Source: Candidatus Gastranaerophilales bacterium (GTDB lineage: Bacteria > Cyanobacteriota > Vampirovibrionia > Gastranaerophilales > Gastranaerophilaceae). Taken from it: a DNA stretch of 64,000 bases. The notes under the pieces were generated by a model, which was not told the origin of the DNA, searched no databases, and worked only from the letters and a program-made list of their open reading frames with translations. This document shows positions 9,273 through 19,127 of the stretch, in pieces. Position 1 is the first letter of the stretch; each line of letters opens with the position of its first letter. The stretch is from the NCBI GenBank assembly GCA_017415185.1, contig JAFQHZ010000017.1:1-64000 (forward strand), in the 5' to 3' direction. A program made the position numbers and the translations under genes.

Positions 9273-9632
9273 ATGAAAAAAATATTTCTTTCTATATGTT
9301 TGCTTTCAACAATGGCTTTTGCAGGAATTTTTGAAGATAGTTTTAAAATTTTTTCAAATGATGCAGATGTTGTTTTTATGAGTGCGCTAAATGCAATTAA
9401 TTCAAGCAATCAATATGAAATTGCAGAAATGCAAACAAAAAACGGATATATTTTATTTTTGTATGGTTCAAGATATTATCTTTTGACGGTTACAAGACGC
9501 TATCAAAATCAGTCTGAAGTTAAAATAATGCCTCAAAATAGCGATTTTTCACAAGGCAATGTTGTGGCGAAAGAAATTTTTGCTTTGATTGATTCTCAAT
9601 TAAAAAATAAGCCCATGGAGCAAATTAAATAA
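9273..9632 (+). CDS. Small secreted protein of unknown function
   Basis: 119 residues, not recognised. An N-terminal signal peptide is clear: M-K-K, a hydrophobic core, then A-F-A before the predicted cleavage. The mature part is about 100 residues with an amphipathic N-terminal segment and a beta-rich middle with several Tyr. The ATG at 9273 has GGAG eight bases upstream and gives the signal peptide directly; a longer frame from 9234 lies inside polA. One base separates it from polA and none from priA, so all three are probably on one transcript, although a secreted product fits neither neighbour. Confidence 0.75.
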   Translation: MKKIFLSICLLSTMAFAGIFEDSFKIFSNDADVVFMSALNAINSSNQYEIAEMQTKNGYILFLYGSRYYLLTVTRRYQNQSEVKIMPQNSDFSQGNVVAKEIFALIDSQLKNKPMEQIK

Positions 9633-11657
9633 ATGACTCCAAAATATGCTCAAGTATTGGTTGATATTAATAAATTGGGAACAAAAACATTCAGCTATTT
9701 GATTCCTGAATCTTTGAAAGACGATATTAAAGTTGGCGTTGCAGTTGCTATTCCTTTTGGGAATCGAAAAGAGCCTCTTAAGGCTTATGTTGTTGGCTTT
9801 TCGAATTATCTTGAAGCCGGAATTAAAGCAAAAGAAATAACCGAAATTTTGGATAGCGAGCCATTATTTTCTCTTGAATATCTTCAGCTTTTAGAATGGG
9901 TCGCAAGTTATTATTTTTGCGATATTCAAACGGTTTTGAATACGGCTTTACCTCAAAAGTTTTTTGAAAAAAACGTTAAAAAATATAGAACTCCAAAAAT
10001 TAAATCAAAATTGTTTGATGTTGAAAAAATTAGCTTAGATAAAGAATTATCACCGCTTCAACAAAAAGTATTGGATGAAATCAGGCATGTTGATTCTAAA
10101 ACATCGCTTTTATATGGGATAACAGGGTCTGGCAAAACTGAAATATATTTCAAATTAATCGAAGACACAATAAAAAAAGGCAAAAACGTTATCTTTTTAG
10201 CACCGGAAATTGCCCTTGTTTCACAATTGACCATGCGAACAATTGAACATTTTGGCTCTGAAGTTGTAGCTATTTGGCATAGCTCAATAACAGAAGCTGA
10301 AAAATATGAAACTTGGAAAAAACTAAGAAGTAATGAAATCAAGATTCTTTTTGGAGCTAGAAGCGCTGTTTTTGCGCCAATTAAGGATTTAGGCTTAATT
10401 ATAATTGATGAAGAACATGATTCAAGTTATAAGCAAACAATGCCAAATCCAAGATATAATGCAAAAGATGTTGCCAAAAAGCTTTGTGAACTTTACGGTG
10501 CAAAATTGGTTTTGGGTTCTGCAACGCCATCAATTGAAAGTTATTATGAAGCGATTAATACAAATTCTTTGTTTAAATTAAAAGAAAGATTCAACAATGC
10601 AAAGCTTCCAAAAGTTGTTTTGATTGATATGAAAGTTGAACGTGCTGAAAGAAATTATACTTTGTTTTCAAAAACTCTTCAAAAAAATGTCAAAGAAACG
10701 ATTGAAAGAGGCGAACAAGTTATCTTTTTGATTAATCGTCGTGGTTTTTCAAGCTATACGCAATGCATGGAATGCGGAGAAGTTGTAAATTGTAAAAAAT
10801 GTGCAATTCCGATGATTTATCATTCTCAAACAAATTCATACAAATGTCATTATTGTAATTCGACTGTTGTTGAACCTAAATGCGAAAAATGCGGTTCAAG
10901 CGCACTTGAACATTTTGGTGTAGGTTCTCAAAAGGTTGAAACTGTGGCTCGTGCTTTTTTCCCTGATTATCGAATTGAAAGGCTTGATTCAGATAGTTTG
11001 ACCAAGAAAAATGAGCATATTGAAATTTTAAAACGTTTTCAAAACAAAGAAATTGATATTTTAATCGGAACTCAAATGATAGCAAAGGGCTTGGATAATA
11101 AAAATGTTACTTTGGTTGGGGTAATTAATGCGGATTTGAGCTTTAATTTACCTGATTATAGGAGTTCAGAGCGTGGCTTTTCGATATTGACACAAGTTGC
11201 AGGACGCTCAGGCCGTGGGGAAAACGAAGGAAAGGTTATTTTTCAAACGTATAATTCAAATAATCTTTATCTTCAAAATGCTCAGGAACAAAATTTTGAA
11301 AATTTTTATGAAAACGAAATTGAACTTCGTGAAATGCTCGATTATCCGCCTTTTTCTAAAATGATTAGAATAGTTTTATCTTCAAAAAATGAATACAGAG
11401 CTGAAAAATCAGCGTTAGAAATTGAATTGGCATTATCTGATTATATTAAAAAGCTATCTTTGGATGAAACTCTTTTGGTTCTTGGTCCTACACCTTGCGT
11501 GATTAATAAAATCAAAGACGAATATCGTTTTAATATAATTGTTAAAAATAAATTGGGAGAAAATGGACATAAAACAATTTTGAGGTTTTTAAGGTCGATA
11601 AAATTACCGTCTGATATTAAAATGATTGTAGATATAGATCCTGCGGATATATTATAA
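9633..11657 (+). CDS. priA: Primosomal protein N' (replication restart helicase PriA)
   Basis: 674 residues. An N-terminal 3'-end DNA binding domain comes first (about 1-105). Next are SF2 helicase lobes with Walker A G-I-T-G-S-G-K-T (Lys 168), D-E-E-H (259-262), G-S-A-T-P-S and the C-terminal helicase motif with A-G-R-S-G-R-G. Between the lobes, about 375-430, are paired cysteines (C-M-E-C, C-K-K-C, C-H-Y-C, C-E-K-C) that bind two zinc ions in PriA. It reloads the replicative helicase at stalled forks. The stop overlaps the next gene's start (TAATG), coupling it to the AddAB-like helicase. Confidence 0.96.
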   Translation: MTPKYAQVLVDINKLGTKTFSYLIPESLKDDIKVGVAVAIPFGNRKEPLKAYVVGFSNYLEAGIKAKEITEILDSEPLFSLEYLQLLEWVASYYFCDIQTVLNTALPQKFFEKNVKKYRTPKIKSKLFDVEKISLDKELSPLQQKVLDEIRHVDSKTSLLYGITGSGKTEIYFKLIEDTIKKGKNVIFLAPEIALVSQLTMRTIEHFGSEVVAIWHSSITEAEKYETWKKLRSNEIKILFGARSAVFAPIKDLGLIIIDEEHDSSYKQTMPNPRYNAKDVAKKLCELYGAKLVLGSATPSIESYYEAINTNSLFKLKERFNNAKLPKVVLIDMKVERAERNYTLFSKTLQKNVKETIERGEQVIFLINRRGFSSYTQCMECGEVVNCKKCAIPMIYHSQTNSYKCHYCNSTVVEPKCEKCGSSALEHFGVGSQKVETVARAFFPDYRIERLDSDSLTKKNEHIEILKRFQNKEIDILIGTQMIAKGLDNKNVTLVGVINADLSFNLPDYRSSERGFSILTQVAGRSGRGENEGKVIFQTYNSNNLYLQNAQEQNFENFYENEIELREMLDYPPFSKMIRIVLSSKNEYRAEKSALEIELALSDYIKKLSLDETLLVLGPTPCVINKIKDEYRFNIIVKNKLGENGHKTILRFLRSIKLPSDIKMIVDIDPADIL

Positions 11658-14600
11658 TGCTCATAAATGCGCCATCAATTACAAATAGAACTAAAATTTT
11701 AGAAGAAGAATATTTTAAGCTACTTCAAAATGGTGTGGAAGCTGAAAAAATTTTGGTTTTGGTTCAAAATTCGTGCAAGAAAAAAGAATTTATTAATAAT
11801 TTAAAAACCCGCTTTCCTTTAGGTTCAATTGGAAATATTAAGGTTTATAGTTTTTCCGGGTTAATTTATAACTATATCTTGGAAAATTGGGCAATAATTG
11901 AAAATTCAATTAAAAATGGTAAAAGAAAAATCATTCCTAATATGTGTGGACTTGAAGTTTCACAAAAAATATTAAAAGATTCAATATTAGAGGTTGATTT
12001 TAGCGGTTACAATTCTAAAACAAGCTTGCTACATCAGCTTTTTAGAAGAAATTCTTTGATTAATTTTAATAATTTATCAAGAGAGGAAGTAGAAAAAAGG
12101 ACTCAAATTTTAGAAGAGAGTTATTCTATTGAAGCGCAGCTCGCCCTTGATAAATATAAGCTTAAATCGATTGAATTAAGGGCTTTTGATTATGTTCGTC
12201 AGGTTAATTTGTTTGAGTTTTTATATAAAAAATTAGAAAACAAATTTGAATATGTATTTTTAGACGATGGCGATGAAATAACGCCTGCGCTTTTTGCATA
12301 TTTAGAACATATTAAACCCTCAGTTAAAGAATTTTTCATCGGCTATGATTTGCTAGGCTCTTCTCGTTTAGGATATTTAGGCGCTATTAATATCGATTTT
12401 GAAAAGTTCTTAAATATTAAAGCTCATTCGCCTTTTGAAGATAATTTAAAAACGATTAATGCAAAAAAAATTCTTGAAAATGTTAGGAAAGATATTGAAA
12501 TTGAATTTGATGATATTGCTTCAAAATCGTTTTTAAAGAGAAACGAAATGATTGAAGATGTTTTATTGCAGATTAAAACATTGATAAACAATGGCATAAA
12601 ACCAAGTGAAATTGCCATAATAACGCCGAATTCTGATGATTTTTTAAAAACTGCGCTTGAGAAATCGGGCTTTAATTTTAATTTTTTAACTAAAAACGAA
12701 AAGCTGAATCAAAACAAGCTGATTGGCTATATTTTGGAGCTTTTGAAAATCATAAACGACAAAAATAACCAAGATGTTTCGCCTTACGTTTTAAAGGGAA
12801 TATTTATCGAGCTTTTAAATTTAGAAAAAAAAGAAACAATTAAAATAATCCAAGAATACAAGCTCGAGCGAGATTTTAAAAATATCAATATTTTTGATAT
12901 GGCAAAGAATAAGGATATTCCTGCGTTTCAAAGGCTCGTTGAAATATATGAAAAAATTCGTTTTGAAAAATTATCAACTCAACTTTTTGAAATAGTGACA
13001 AAATTTGTTGAATTAAAACTGGAAATTTCAAAAGATATTATTAAAATTAATCAGCTTTTGAAACAAATTTATGATTTTGAAGAAGTTTTTGAAAATGTTT
13101 CAAATATGGAACTTCTGATTCAGCTTGAAAATACGATTATTTCCGAGAATCCCTTGTCGGATGACGAAATGGACGAAAATTCGATTGTTGTTTCAACTGC
13201 GCAAAAAATAATCGATTATTCTTACAAAACAAAATACCAAATTTTATTAGACGTTAATTCAGAAAACTGGCTAAAACAAGATATAGGACCGCTATATAAT
13301 GCTTGGGTAATGCAAAAAAGCTGGAATAAAGAAACTTTTGAACTTGAAGACAATATTAATTTAACAAAAGATAGAACCGCAAGAATTCTTTATAAACTTT
13401 ATCTTTTAGGCGAAAATATTACGCTGTATAAAAGCGTTTATGACAGTTTAGGGCAAGAAAACCTTGGTGGAATAGATAAATATTTTAAAAATAAAGTTGA
13501 AATTATTCCAACATTGCAAAATCCAATCACTCCAAGACCCGATCAACAGGCGGTTTTAGATTATAAAGGCGGTTTGATGTCTGTTAGCGCAACAGCAGGC
13601 TCAGGCAAAACAACAATTATGCTTTTGCTTGTGGATAAAATATTAAATGGCGAAATATTAGATGGAATTGAATCAAAAAATATTTTTGTTTTAACTTTTA
13701 TGGAGTCTGCCGCTCGTAATTTCAGAGAAAGAATCAAGGCAAAATATCCAGATTTAAACGAGCTTCCTAATATTTCAACAATCCACGGGCTTGCGCTTAG
13801 GATTATAAAAGACAACAATAATTATTCAAGAGTTGGACTTGATTATGATTTTGAAATTGTTGATGAAATTAAACGTAGCGCAATTTTAAACGAAATATTA
13901 TACGTTTTGGGTGTTGGTCCTGATAAGGCGGATTTGTACGATAGTGCAATTTCTGCTTATAAAAATGAATTAGCGCAAGATTCAAATTATATTTGCGAAA
14001 ATCGTTTATTTTTAAGCGTTTATCAGGCTTATCAAAAAAAATTAAAAGAACAAAATTTGATTGATTATGATGACCTTTTGCTTTTGAGCTTGCAACTTTT
14101 AAGGCAAAACAAGGATATTTTGGAATATTATCAAGATATTGTTAAAATTATAATTGAAGACGAAGCGCAAGATTCTAGCTATACGCAACAAAGCCTTATT
14201 ATGCTTTTGGGCGGAAAATATAAAAACATTATTCGTTGCGGAGATATTAACCAAGCAATTACTTCGACTTTTTCAAATTCTGATGTTAAAGGGTTTAGGG
14301 AATTTATCAAAAATTCAACAAATGTTGAAATGGATAGATGTCAAAGATGTGCAACAGGGGTTTTGGACTGTGCTAATGGGCTTGTTGATTATGCGATGGA
14401 AAATAAAATTGAAGCATTTTCTTCTTTGATTATGAAGCCTGTTGAAGGGAAAAATATTGTTGATGGCAATGCTGTTACAAGCGTTGTTTTTGAAGCAGAA
14501 CAAGAAGAAAGTTTAGCAATAATTAACGAAATAAAAAATATATTTAAAAAAGAACCAAATGCAACAATAGCTGTGCTTTTAAGGAGTAATTTTGCAATTA

Positions 14601-15430
14601 ATAAATGGGCAAAATTATTGGAAGAAAATTCTATTAAAACTTATAAAAATTCAGATAGCTTGATTAACAATCCAATTTATCGAATTGCTTTATTAATAAT
14701 GGAATTTATTGCTAATCCTTTTGAAACAAAAATTGTAAAAGAAATTGCAAGGGAACTTTTTGAGCTTGGTTATTATGATTTTAGCGCAGTTAAATACGCT
14801 AATAGTCTTAATGAGCCTATATTTTTAAGGGATGATTTTGAAGAACAATTTTATTGGGATATGAATTATTTTTTGTTTAAAAATCATTATTCTATTTATG
14901 ATTTGGTTTGGGAAATTGGAGAGTTTTATTTTTCAAGACACCCTCAAAAAGACAATATATCTTTAGTTGCGACAATTGCGATAAAAGTTTTCAATACTCA
15001 AAAAACTTTTGAAAATACCGTTTTAAGGCTTCGAGAAATTCAATTTAAAACCAATTTTTCCAATATAAAATTTTTCAGCAATGACGATTCTTCACAAAAG
15101 CAATCAAAAGTTCAAATAATGACCCTTCACAAATCAAAAGGCGATGAGTTTGATTATGTTTTCATCCCTGAATTAACGCAAGACAATTTGTGTTTGGATG
15201 TTAATCAGTATAAATTGAAAGAAAATTCCAAATTTGTTCAAAAGGTTAAAAAACAACCAAAAACTGATATTGAATTAAAAACCGATATCGTAGAAGAAAA
15301 TTATAGATTGGCTTATGTTGGAATTACTAGAGCGAAAAAGAAATTGCAACTGTCGAGTGCAAAAAGTTATAAATTCTTTGCTAGAGTTCAACAAAAAGAA
15401 ATTAGCGAAATTTTTAAGGGGGTGAAATAA
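11657..15430 (+). CDS. Tandem UvrD-like helicase resembling a fused AddB/AddA core
   Basis: 1257 residues. The C-terminal half is an active-looking SF1A helicase: Walker A A-T-A-G-S-G-K-T (Lys 651), motif II E-D-E-A-Q-D (Asp 835), T-L-H-K-S-K-G-D-E-F and Y-V-G-I-T-R-A-K. The N-terminal half (about 1-620) looks like a second, decayed helicase: the P-loop position reads N-A-P-S-I-T-N-R-T-K and motif II reads V-F-L-D-D-G-D-E. AddB of AddAB has such an inactivated helicase, so I infer a single-chain AddB-like plus AddA-like motor. The nuclease is encoded separately just downstream. Likely role: double-strand break end resection. It is coupled by TAATG to genes on both sides. Confidence 0.8.
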   Translation: MLINAPSITNRTKILEEEYFKLLQNGVEAEKILVLVQNSCKKKEFINNLKTRFPLGSIGNIKVYSFSGLIYNYILENWAIIENSIKNGKRKIIPNMCGLEVSQKILKDSILEVDFSGYNSKTSLLHQLFRRNSLINFNNLSREEVEKRTQILEESYSIEAQLALDKYKLKSIELRAFDYVRQVNLFEFLYKKLENKFEYVFLDDGDEITPALFAYLEHIKPSVKEFFIGYDLLGSSRLGYLGAINIDFEKFLNIKAHSPFEDNLKTINAKKILENVRKDIEIEFDDIASKSFLKRNEMIEDVLLQIKTLINNGIKPSEIAIITPNSDDFLKTALEKSGFNFNFLTKNEKLNQNKLIGYILELLKIINDKNNQDVSPYVLKGIFIELLNLEKKETIKIIQEYKLERDFKNINIFDMAKNKDIPAFQRLVEIYEKIRFEKLSTQLFEIVTKFVELKLEISKDIIKINQLLKQIYDFEEVFENVSNMELLIQLENTIISENPLSDDEMDENSIVVSTAQKIIDYSYKTKYQILLDVNSENWLKQDIGPLYNAWVMQKSWNKETFELEDNINLTKDRTARILYKLYLLGENITLYKSVYDSLGQENLGGIDKYFKNKVEIIPTLQNPITPRPDQQAVLDYKGGLMSVSATAGSGKTTIMLLLVDKILNGEILDGIESKNIFVLTFMESAARNFRERIKAKYPDLNELPNISTIHGLALRIIKDNNNYSRVGLDYDFEIVDEIKRSAILNEILYVLGVGPDKADLYDSAISAYKNELAQDSNYICENRLFLSVYQAYQKKLKEQNLIDYDDLLLLSLQLLRQNKDILEYYQDIVKIIIEDEAQDSSYTQQSLIMLLGGKYKNIIRCGDINQAITSTFSNSDVKGFREFIKNSTNVEMDRCQRCATGVLDCANGLVDYAMENKIEAFSSLIMKPVEGKNIVDGNAVTSVVFEAEQEESLAIINEIKNIFKKEPNATIAVLLRSNFAINKWAKLLEENSIKTYKNSDSLINNPIYRIALLIMEFIANPFETKIVKEIARELFELGYYDFSAVKYANSLNEPIFLRDDFEEQFYWDMNYFLFKNHYSIYDLVWEIGEFYFSRHPQKDNISLVATIAIKVFNTQKTFENTVLRLREIQFKTNFSNIKFFSNDDSSQKQSKVQIMTLHKSKGDEFDYVFIPELTQDNLCLDVNQYKLKENSKFVQKVKKQPKTDIELKTDIVEENYRLAYVGITRAKKKLQLSSAKSYKFFARVQQKEISEIFKGVK

Positions 15431-16014
15431 TGACAATTGACACATTTAGTGCACATTCTTTAAAAATTTTAGATAAAAGCATTGAAGAATTTAAAAACAA
15501 ATTTATATATAATCTTTCTTTGTTTAAAAAAGACCCCCGTGCAACTTTAGGGCAAAAATTTCATGCTTTAATTTGTTATTATATCAATAATTTTGATGTC
15601 TCAAAACTTGTTGAAGATTTAAATGAACAAGAACAAATTATTTGGAAAAATCTTGAAAATATATTGCAAGAAAAGAAAAAAGGCTTTGTTAAAACTGAAT
15701 ATCCTTTTTTGATTAAGAACGAATTAAAAGGAAAAAATTATTATTTAACAGGGCGCTATGATGCAATTTATCGGGAAAATAATCAATACATAATCTATGA
15801 TTGGAAAACTTTGAATCTTCCTAAAAATCCTAAAGAGGATTTGCAAAGCATAGTTTATTTATATTGCGCAAGTAAGATTTTCAAAACGCAAAATATTAAA
15901 ATGAGATATTTATCAATTGAAAAATTGGATTTCGTTGATGTTGAATTTGAAAGTTGTGAAAAATATAAAAATAAAATTGATTCAATTATTTTAAAATTAA
16001 AAGATTGCGACTAA
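15430..16014 (+). CDS. PD-(D/E)XK nuclease-domain protein (AddB/RecB-type)
   Basis: 194 residues. Core motifs fit the RecB-like nuclease fold: His in L-G-Q-K-F-H-A-L near residue 40, Asp 111 in G-R-Y-D-A-I, D-W-K at 124-126 and Q-S-I-V-Y (Q-x-x-x-Y) at 139-143. In AddAB and RecBCD this domain is fused to a helicase chain; here it is a free-standing polypeptide whose ATG overlaps the helicase stop codon (TAATG). I infer that the two products form one helicase-nuclease. The 3' end overlaps the convergent rsmG gene by 29 bases. Confidence 0.82.
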   Translation: MTIDTFSAHSLKILDKSIEEFKNKFIYNLSLFKKDPRATLGQKFHALICYYINNFDVSKLVEDLNEQEQIIWKNLENILQEKKKGFVKTEYPFLIKNELKGKNYYLTGRYDAIYRENNQYIIYDWKTLNLPKNPKEDLQSIVYLYCASKIFKTQNIKMRYLSIEKLDFVDVEFESCEKYKNKIDSIILKLKDCD

Positions 16015-16612
16015 AATTTTCTTTTAATGGCAGTTCGTAAGGAATAATTTCAAAATCGGCTTTTTTGTATTTTTTCTTGAAGTTTTCAATTTCTTCTTCT
16101 AATAATTTTGCTTTATAAATTAAAAAATTGCCGTTTTTTGTTAGATGTTTTTTGGATAATTCCCAAACATCAATCATTTTTCCAACAGCTCTTGAAACAA
16201 TTAAATCAACATTCAAGGCTTCAACTTCTTCAATTCTTGAATAACAAATTTCAAGATTATCGAGATTTAGCTTTTCTTTGATTTCTTTTATAAAATTAAT
16301 TTTTTTAATTCTTGAATCGTTAGCAATAATTTTGATTTCTGGAAAACAAATTGCTAAAATTACGCTTGGAAATCCGCCTCCGCAACCAACATCAAGGATT
16401 TTTTTATGATTTAAAAATTTGTCCCATTTTGTAATTGCAAGCGAATCAAAGACATGTTTTTCAAACAAAACCTCAACATCTCCTTTGCTCATAAGGTTTG
16501 TATGGGAGTTGTATTCGATGAAATATTTTTCCCAAAGTGACAATTTTTTTATTGTTTCGTCATTTGGGAAAAAATTTAATTTTTCATTTAAAATTTTGGT
16601 TTTAGTTTTCAT
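15986..16612 (-). CDS. rsmG: 16S rRNA (guanine-527 N7) methyltransferase
   Basis: About 208 residues, the usual RsmG (GidB) length. It transfers methyl from AdoMet to G527 of 16S rRNA. The AdoMet-binding loop D-V-G-C-G-G-G-F-P-S is near residue 72, an upstream N-L-M-S motif is present and V-S-R-A-V-G follows near residue 140, all family hallmarks. I prefer the ATG at 16612; a TTG at 16624 is also possible. Either start overlaps the 3' end of the upstream NTPase gene, so the two are co-transcribed. Confidence 0.92.
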   Translation of the reverse strand: MKTKTKILNEKLNFFPNDETIKKLSLWEKYFIEYNSHTNLMSKGDVEVLFEKHVFDSLAITKWDKFLNHKKILDVGCGGGFPSVILAICFPEIKIIANDSRIKKINFIKEIKEKLNLDNLEICYSRIEEVEALNVDLIVSRAVGKMIDVWELSKKHLTKNGNFLIYKAKLLEEEIENFKKKYKKADFEIIPYELPLKENFSRNLLILK

Positions 16613-18923
16613 ATTTTTGCGCAATTAAACTGAATGCAATATCATCCAATCTTATTTTAATATCTTTGATTCGTGATTCAACTCTTAAAATATTCTCATT
16701 ATCTTGTACTTTTTTCAAGATAGTTTTTGCATTAAAGAAATTAACCAAAGCTTTTTCGTCTTCTCCTTTGTCATAGAAAAATTCGCCCATTTCAAAGTGG
16801 ACAAGCGCTTCTTTGAAAACGTCTTCCATTTTTTTTGCGCTATCAAGGGCTTGTTTGTAATAGCCAATTGCGCTTGTTTCGTCGAGACGAGAATAAATTT
16901 TTGCTAATTCTTTTTGAGAAAAATACATATTTTCCCAATCGTCAATTTCGCTGTCGTAAATTAATGCTAATTTTAAATAGTCAGAAGCGTCTTTGTATCT
17001 TCCTTGTTCATTATAAATTAAAGCAAGGTTTGTTAGCGAAACTGAATAATATTTGTTTTCGTGACGTTCTGAGCTTGTGACGTAATTTTTTTGATAATTT
17101 AAAATAGCGTTTTCATAATCTTGATGTTCGTCATATAAAATCGCAAGTTTGTAATAGCTTTTGCAGACAAGGGCTTTGTCTTTTCCTAAAGATAAATCAA
17201 GAGCATTTTTATAACATTTGATTGCTTCTTGTGGATTAGAATTTGCTTCTTCGATTTCTCCAAGTTCAATTGAAGCTTTTGCGATATAGCTTTTTGGATA
17301 TGTTGGATTTTCGATGATTTTTTTGAGTTTTTCTTTTGCTTCGTCGATTTTGTATGTTCCTTTTTCTAATAAAGCAATTAAAAATTCGATTTCGCAAATT
17401 CTTGAATCATTGGCTTCTTTTGCAAGCTCAAGCGCTTTTTGATAATATTCCATAGCTAAAGCACTTCGATTAAGTGCTTCGTTATTTTTTGCAATAAGAA
17501 TTAGAATTTCAATTTGAAATTCGTTTTCAAAATCTGCTTCTTGAGCTCGTTTAAGCTCGCTCAGAGCGTCGTGATATTGAAATTTTTTAACGTAATCTCT
17601 TGAAGAATTGATTAAATCAATGATGAATCTTTTGTTTTTTTCTCTTTCTTCTTTGTTTTGTCTCAGTTGAGTTTTGTCGAATTCTTCAATTTTGCTTTGT
17701 TCTTTGATTAAGAAATTTTTTCTTTCTTTGATTTTGTTTAATTTTTCGCTTAGTTTTGTTTTTTGAATTGTTTTTTCGTCATTCCAAGCAGAAGTTGCAA
17801 TTCCAAGATAAGAGAATTTTTGCCCTTTTTCGTTCGCATTGATTGAAGGCGTTTTGATTTTGAAATATTCAATTTCTTTTCTGATGGATTCTCTTGAAAG
17901 CCTTAAAAGCCTGTCTTTGGGGCTTTTTGTTAATTCGTTTTCATAAATTTCAACAAGATTTTTATAATATGTCACTTTTTCTTGAATTGAAAAAGATTTT
18001 GTAATGTATTGTCTAAAATAATCTTTAACATAGTATTCATTTTTAAAACGATTTACAAGAAAATTTTTAACTAAATATTCAATATATGAAACATTTCCAA
18101 GCTTATATCTATCAAGGAAATCGATATTGACTGGGTGTGAAATTGCAGACAAAATTTTTAATAAATTTTTATAAATTGCAGGAACCAAAGAAACAAATTT
18201 GTTTACTAAAAATTCTTCATAAGGAACATAGGTGCTTATATTTTTTCTTTCAAATTCATTGATTAAGTCTGCAATGGTTGTGTTTGTCGTTGTGCAATAT
18301 TTAACGCTCATTTTAAGATAAAGCTCAAGACCTTCTGTTATTTCATAAAATTTTTCTTTAACATCAATGCTCATTGGCTCTGTTAAAATTGAAAGTTTGG
18401 ATTTAAAATCGTCTTTTTCAATTCCGCCAATTTCAAGATTTTTTGTTCTTATTTTTTTAAATCTGAAAAGATTTTTTTCGTTATTTCTTGCAACAATAAT
18501 GATTTTAACATTTGGATAGCTTGCAAGGTGTGATAGGAAATCGACTATTTCAACGTTTGCATTTACTTTTTCAAAATTTTCAACAAGAATAATGCAATTT
18601 GAATCAATCGTGTTGAAATAATGGCTTACTTTTTCTTTGAAGTTATCTGTTGCAAATTTTTTAAGAGAAATTTTTTGCAAAATTGAAAAATTTCTTAACG
18701 CATCGTAAAAGTTCAAAAGGAAATCGTCAATAACTGTGTTTTCAAAACAAAAATGCTGGAAAACTAGGTTATTTTCCTCTAATTCAGGAATCATTTTTTC
18801 AATTGTTTCGCTTTTTGCGCTTCCTCTTGGACCGCTCATGAAGAGTAGGTCGAAAGAAGATATGGCAAAATTTCTTATTTCGTTTATAATGGAATTATTA
18901 AATTGAAAAAAGCCTTGGGTCAT
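16602..18923 (-). CDS. P-loop NTPase with C-terminal TPR repeats (STAND-like)
   Basis: 773 residues, no family recognised with certainty. Residues 31-38 form a Walker A variant (G-P-R-G-S-A-K-S, Ala replacing the last Gly). A Walker B-like strand I-I-L-V-E-N-F-E lies at 111-118 and I-I-I-V-A-R-N-N resembles a sensor strand. A helical region follows, then a charged coiled stretch (about 385-440) and at least seven TPR-like helix pairs to the C-terminus. This order is that of STAND ATPases, signal-sensing switches that oligomerise. No effector domain is visible at either end. A regulator or scaffold role is as likely as defence. Confidence 0.72.
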   Translation of the reverse strand: MTQGFFQFNNSIINEIRNFAISSFDLLFMSGPRGSAKSETIEKMIPELEENNLVFQHFCFENTVIDDFLLNFYDALRNFSILQKISLKKFATDNFKEKVSHYFNTIDSNCIILVENFEKVNANVEIVDFLSHLASYPNVKIIIVARNNEKNLFRFKKIRTKNLEIGGIEKDDFKSKLSILTEPMSIDVKEKFYEITEGLELYLKMSVKYCTTTNTTIADLINEFERKNISTYVPYEEFLVNKFVSLVPAIYKNLLKILSAISHPVNIDFLDRYKLGNVSYIEYLVKNFLVNRFKNEYYVKDYFRQYITKSFSIQEKVTYYKNLVEIYENELTKSPKDRLLRLSRESIRKEIEYFKIKTPSINANEKGQKFSYLGIATSAWNDEKTIQKTKLSEKLNKIKERKNFLIKEQSKIEEFDKTQLRQNKEEREKNKRFIIDLINSSRDYVKKFQYHDALSELKRAQEADFENEFQIEILILIAKNNEALNRSALAMEYYQKALELAKEANDSRICEIEFLIALLEKGTYKIDEAKEKLKKIIENPTYPKSYIAKASIELGEIEEANSNPQEAIKCYKNALDLSLGKDKALVCKSYYKLAILYDEHQDYENAILNYQKNYVTSSERHENKYYSVSLTNLALIYNEQGRYKDASDYLKLALIYDSEIDDWENMYFSQKELAKIYSRLDETSAIGYYKQALDSAKKMEDVFKEALVHFEMGEFFYDKGEDEKALVNFFNAKTILKKVQDNENILRVESRIKDIKIRLDDIAFSLIAQKYEN

Positions 18924-18929
18924 AATAAT

Positions 18930-18959
18930 ATTCTACAAAATTTTAGGTATTGTTTGCAA
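18930..18959 (-). promoter_or_regulatory. Promoter of the NTPase/TPR gene (leaderless layout)
   Basis: Minus strand: TTGCAA (18954-18959), 18-base spacer, TAGAAT (18930-18935), then six bases (ATTATT) and the ATG at 18923. No ribosome binding site lies between. Confidence 0.7.
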
Positions 18960-19097
18960 CAGGTAAATATTCGTTAATGGTGTTGAAGTTAATAATTTTT
19001 ATTGCCTCAAAATCAGAATAGGTGTATATTTTACGTTATTAATTATTGTTAAGAATATTTTCTAAAAAAGGCAAAATTTCAAATTTAGTGTTGTTTA

Positions 19098-19103
19098 TAT
19101 AAT
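19098..19103 (+). promoter_or_regulatory. -10 element upstream of the GH13 operon
   Basis: A consensus TATAAT lies 24 bases before the ATG at 19128, leaving room for a short leader with the GGGG ribosome binding site. No convincing -35 was found. This is the only candidate promoter seen for the four-gene operon. Confidence 0.45.
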
Positions 19104-19127
19104 TGTGTTTATTTGTTTGGGGTCACT

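Noticed and set aside
11657-15430. Frameshifted or merged helicase gene
   Set aside because: The frame is continuous and both halves have consistent helicase-like order, so a true fusion is more likely.
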